Shown piece after piece: positions 22,595 to 24,446 of a stretch of 24,446 nucleotides of DNA. The stretch's first letter is position 1. Each line of letters starts with the position of its first letter. A model generated the notes under the pieces. The model was not told the origin of the DNA and did no database searches. It saw nothing but the letters and a program-made list of their open reading frames with translations. The DNA comes from Bacteroidia bacterium (GTDB taxonomy: Bacteria; Bacteroidota; Bacteroidia; Bacteroidales; Azobacteroidaceae), in assembly GCA_025999115.1 (NCBI GenBank), contig BNWW01000035.1, positions 1 to 24,446 on the forward strand. The letters run 5' to 3'. The translations under genes and the position numbers were made by a program.

Positions 22595-24046
22595 ATGATT
22601 CGACAACAACTCGCACAGAAACAAGTACAAAAGCTGTCGCCTTTGCAGATTCAACAAGTTAAATTGTTGGAATTAAATTCATTGGAGATTGAAAATCGGA
22701 TTGCGCAGGAATTGGAAGAAAATCCGGCATTGGAAGAATTGCCCGATGCGCTTGCCGGCGACGACAGCGAAATTTCCGACGAAGAATTGAATTATCCCGA
22801 GGAAGGCAGCAATGAAGATTTTACTTTGGGCGATTATCTGACCGAGGACGATATTCCCGATTATCGTGTTCCACAGAAATACGACAACAACGAAGGCCGT
22901 CGTGAAATGCCGTATTCCGAAGCCGAATCGTTTCAGGAGTTTATGATTGATCAATTGCGTTTGAAAAATTTATCGGAAGATAAATTCAAAATCGGCGAAT
23001 ATGTAATCGGCAATATCGACGACGACGGCTATATGCGGCGCGATTTGGAGGCTGTGTCCGACGATTTGGCGTTTCAATACGGGCTGGATGTGCCGGTCGA
23101 AAAAATCCGGGAGCTATTGCGTTTGATTCAGACGATGGATCCGCCGGGCATCGGTTCGGTCGATCTCCGGCAATGTTTGTTGTTGCAACTTTACCGGAAG
23201 GAAAAAACGCAGGCGCGGCAAACAGCCATCCATATTCTGGAAAATTATTTTGAAGTTTTTTCCAAACGGCAATTCGATAAAATTATCCGGACGCTCAATA
23301 TTGAGGAAAGCGATTTGAAAAACGCCATCCGTGAAATTACTCAATTGAATCCGAAACCGGGCAATGCATGGGAAAGCAATATGGAAACGAAAATGTCGCA
23401 GATTACACCCGATTTCATTGTGGAATCCATCAACGGCGAACTCATTTTTTCGATGCCCAAACAAAACACTCCCGAATTGCGGGTCAATAAAGATTACGGT
23501 GTCATGCTGAATCGCTACTCCAATCCGAAAAAAGACAATGTCCAAATCCGCGAAGCCGCCAACTTCGTGAAACAAAAAATCGAATCGGCGCAATGGTTTA
23601 TCGATGCTATCAAACAACGCACGACGACACTTCGCCATACTATGCTCACGATAGTTGATATTCAACGGGAATTTTTCCTCAACGGCGACGAAGCCGATAT
23701 TAAACCGATGATTTTGAAAGACATATCCGAGCGGAGCGGTTACGATATTTCGACCGTTTCGCGGGTCAGCAACAGTAAATACGTGCAAACCAACTGGGGC
23801 ATTTTTCCGTTGAAATTTTTCTTTTCCGAGTCGATGGTCAATGACGAAGGCGCGGAAGTGTCGAGTAAAGAAATCAAATCCATTCTCAAATCCTTGATCG
23901 GAGTCGAAGATAAATCGTTTCCGTTGACTGATGATGCGTTGACCGAGCTGTTGCGACAGAAGGGGTATGATATTGCGCGGCGGACGGTGGCGAAGTATCG
24001 GGAGCAGTTGAATATTGCGGTGGCGCGGTTGAGGAGGGTAATATAA
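22595..24046 (+). CDS. rpoN: RNA polymerase sigma-54 factor
   Basis: 483 residues, full length for the family. Region I at 1-50 is Gln/Leu-rich (RQQLAQKQVQKLSPLQIQQV then KLLELNSLEIENRIAQELEE), the part that contacts bacterial enhancer-binding proteins. Region II is acidic (~50-110). The core-binding region includes DQLRLKNLSEDKFKIGEYVI and MDPPGIGSVDLRQCLLLQLY. The DNA-binding region includes MILKDISERSGYDISTVSRV then SNSKYVQTNWGIFPLKFFFS. The RpoN box ARRTVAKYRE is at residues 461-470 and recognises the -24 element. All key regions are intact, so an active sigma-54 is expected. The gene starts 4 nt after the DUF4886 stop codon; no separate promoter is visible in that gap. Confidence 0.96.
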   Translation: MIRQQLAQKQVQKLSPLQIQQVKLLELNSLEIENRIAQELEENPALEELPDALAGDDSEISDEELNYPEEGSNEDFTLGDYLTEDDIPDYRVPQKYDNNEGRREMPYSEAESFQEFMIDQLRLKNLSEDKFKIGEYVIGNIDDDGYMRRDLEAVSDDLAFQYGLDVPVEKIRELLRLIQTMDPPGIGSVDLRQCLLLQLYRKEKTQARQTAIHILENYFEVFSKRQFDKIIRTLNIEESDLKNAIREITQLNPKPGNAWESNMETKMSQITPDFIVESINGELIFSMPKQNTPELRVNKDYGVMLNRYSNPKKDNVQIREAANFVKQKIESAQWFIDAIKQRTTTLRHTMLTIVDIQREFFLNGDEADIKPMILKDISERSGYDISTVSRVSNSKYVQTNWGIFPLKFFFSESMVNDEGAEVSSKEIKSILKSLIGVEDKSFPLTDDALTELLRQKGYDIARRTVAKYREQLNIAVARLRRVI

Positions 24047-24061
24047 TCATCATTTATAGGC

Positions 24062-24220
24062 TCATTCAATAATCCTAATAAACTGTTCAATATCAGCCGA
24101 TTTTGTTAAAGGTTTGTTTTTTATGTAAGTATATATTTTTGACAACTCTTTTTGAAGTCTTTCTTTCACACCCTCAAAATCTATATTTACTGTCAGTTCC
24201 TGATTTAGGTTGACTGTCTT
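24062..24220 (-). pseudogene. 3' fragment of an unidentified gene, possibly cut by the IS200-like element
   Basis: On the minus strand a 52-codon frame runs from just after a stop (24221-24223) to a TGA at 24062-24064. It encodes a protein-like sequence beginning KTVNLNQELTVNIDFEGVKE, then RLQKELSKIYTYIKNKPLTK, and ending ADIEQFIRIIE. The residue mix (a strand followed by amphipathic helices) looks coding, but there is no ATG start and no upstream extension. The break lies close to where the IS200-like leader sequence begins. I do not recognise the family. Confidence 0.4.
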
Positions 24221-24258
24221 TCAGGGATCAGCAGCAAAACCATGTGTTTGTGCGAAAA

Positions 24259-24304
24259 GGCGCATAGCGCCAACATCCTTGTAGCCGTGTGCGTAAGCGC
24301 ACGG
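24259..24304 (+). repeat. Two compact hairpins in the leader of the IS200-like transposase
   Basis: GGCGC-ATA-GCGCC (24259-24271) is a 5-bp stem with a triloop. CCGTGTGC-GTAA-GCGCACGG (24285-24304) is an 8-bp stem with one G-U pair and a GNRA-type tetraloop. A weaker third palindrome, AGCT-GCGT-AGCT, follows at 24329-24340. In IS200/IS605-type elements such imperfect subterminal hairpins are the substrates of the Y1 transposase or restrain its expression. Either role fits the position, but the element's left end is not fixed. Confidence 0.6.
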
Positions 24305-24349
24305 TAATAAGAGCATAAGCAAATCCAGAGCTGCGTAGCTGCGACATAT

Positions 24350-24380
24350 TTTGCGATATTATAATATTATATTACCTTTG
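24350..24380 (+). promoter_or_regulatory. Strong Bacteroidetes-type promoter for the IS200-like transposase
   Basis: TTTG (24350-24353) and TACCTTTG (24373-24380) match both consensus boxes exactly with 19-nt spacing, and the start codon follows 30 nt later. It is the best promoter match in the window. Confidence 0.7.
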
Positions 24381-24410
24381 TGGACATTGACAAATCAAAA
24401 TTTTAACTAT

Positions 24411-24446
24411 ATGGCAAATACTTATTCGCAACTGTATGTACATCTC
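24411..24446 (+). CDS. IS200-like (Y1/HUH) transposase, first 12 codons only
   Basis: The ATG at 24411 begins MANTYSQLYVHL and the frame runs off the window. This start closely resembles the N terminus of IS200-type Y1 transposases in Bacteroidetes (MANTYTQLYIHIVFAV and similar). The preceding promoter and hairpin leader support the call. Neither the catalytic HUH motif nor the tyrosine is visible because only 12 codons are present. Confidence 0.65.
   Translation, partial: MANTYSQLYVHL

Noticed and set aside
23114..23788. A 224-codon minus-strand ORF opposite rpoN.
   Set aside because: Phe/Arg/His-rich shadow without motifs; rpoN is full length on the other strand.

Overview
The window looks like a chromosomal segment of a Bacteroidota bacterium, probably order Bacteroidales. 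The evidence is a type IX secretion (T9SS) C-terminal sorting domain on a large surface protein, outer-membrane barrels with carboxypeptidase-regulatory-like N termini, a DUF4886 protein, an RND pump followed by a PG0541-type PII-like gene, A-rich start regions, and several matches to the Bacteroidetes promoter consensus TTTG / TAnnTTTG. No rRNA, tRNA or CRISPR array was seen.

Layout. (1) 1-4548: the 3' part of a giant SprB-repeat/Ig-like T9SS adhesin, then an OmpA-family barrel protein and a strong terminator. (2) About 4479-7168: a decayed, AT-rich patch. It holds an Rpn-type nuclease remnant, a possible remnant of a CPBP membrane protease, a complete but internally deleted ISAzo13-like element with terminal inverted repeats, a frameshifted IS1634-like remnant with a large terminal hairpin, and a small orphan ORF. 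(3) 7241-14460, plus strand: a membrane-spanning protein with an extracytoplasmic LamG-like and kelch-like sensor and a cytoplasmic SARP-type DNA-binding domain, then a three-repeat discoidin-domain secreted protein whose tail carries a 28-nt palindrome, then a TonB-receptor-like outer-membrane barrel. (4) 14470-14569: a composite hairpin repeat between convergent genes. (5) 21532 down to 14587, minus strand: an efflux operon of tetR, tolC, a membrane fusion protein, an RND pump and a PII-like gene. A four-helix-bundle gene bracketed by short TAGTGATTA repeats sits between the pump and PII-like genes. (6) 21733-24046, plus strand: a DUF4886 (SGNH-like) exported protein and sigma-54 (rpoN), 4 nt apart. 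(7) 24062-24446: a gene fragment, then the leader and first 12 codons of an IS200-like transposase.

How the genes work together. The efflux genes form a standard tripartite pump under a local TetR repressor. A perfect 10+10 inverted repeat lies between the -33 and -7 boxes of the likely tetR promoter and is a good operator candidate. The region 3 regulator could sense a glycan or surface ligand with its outer domains and bind DNA directly through its inner domain. This would be a one-component, phosphorelay-free counterpart of the hybrid two-component sensors of this phylum. The neighbouring discoidin protein and barrel are the first places to look for targets, but that link is inferred from position only. 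The most unusual items are the regulator's architecture, the palindrome inside the discoidin coding sequence, and the repeat-bracketed four-helix-bundle gene inside the efflux operon.
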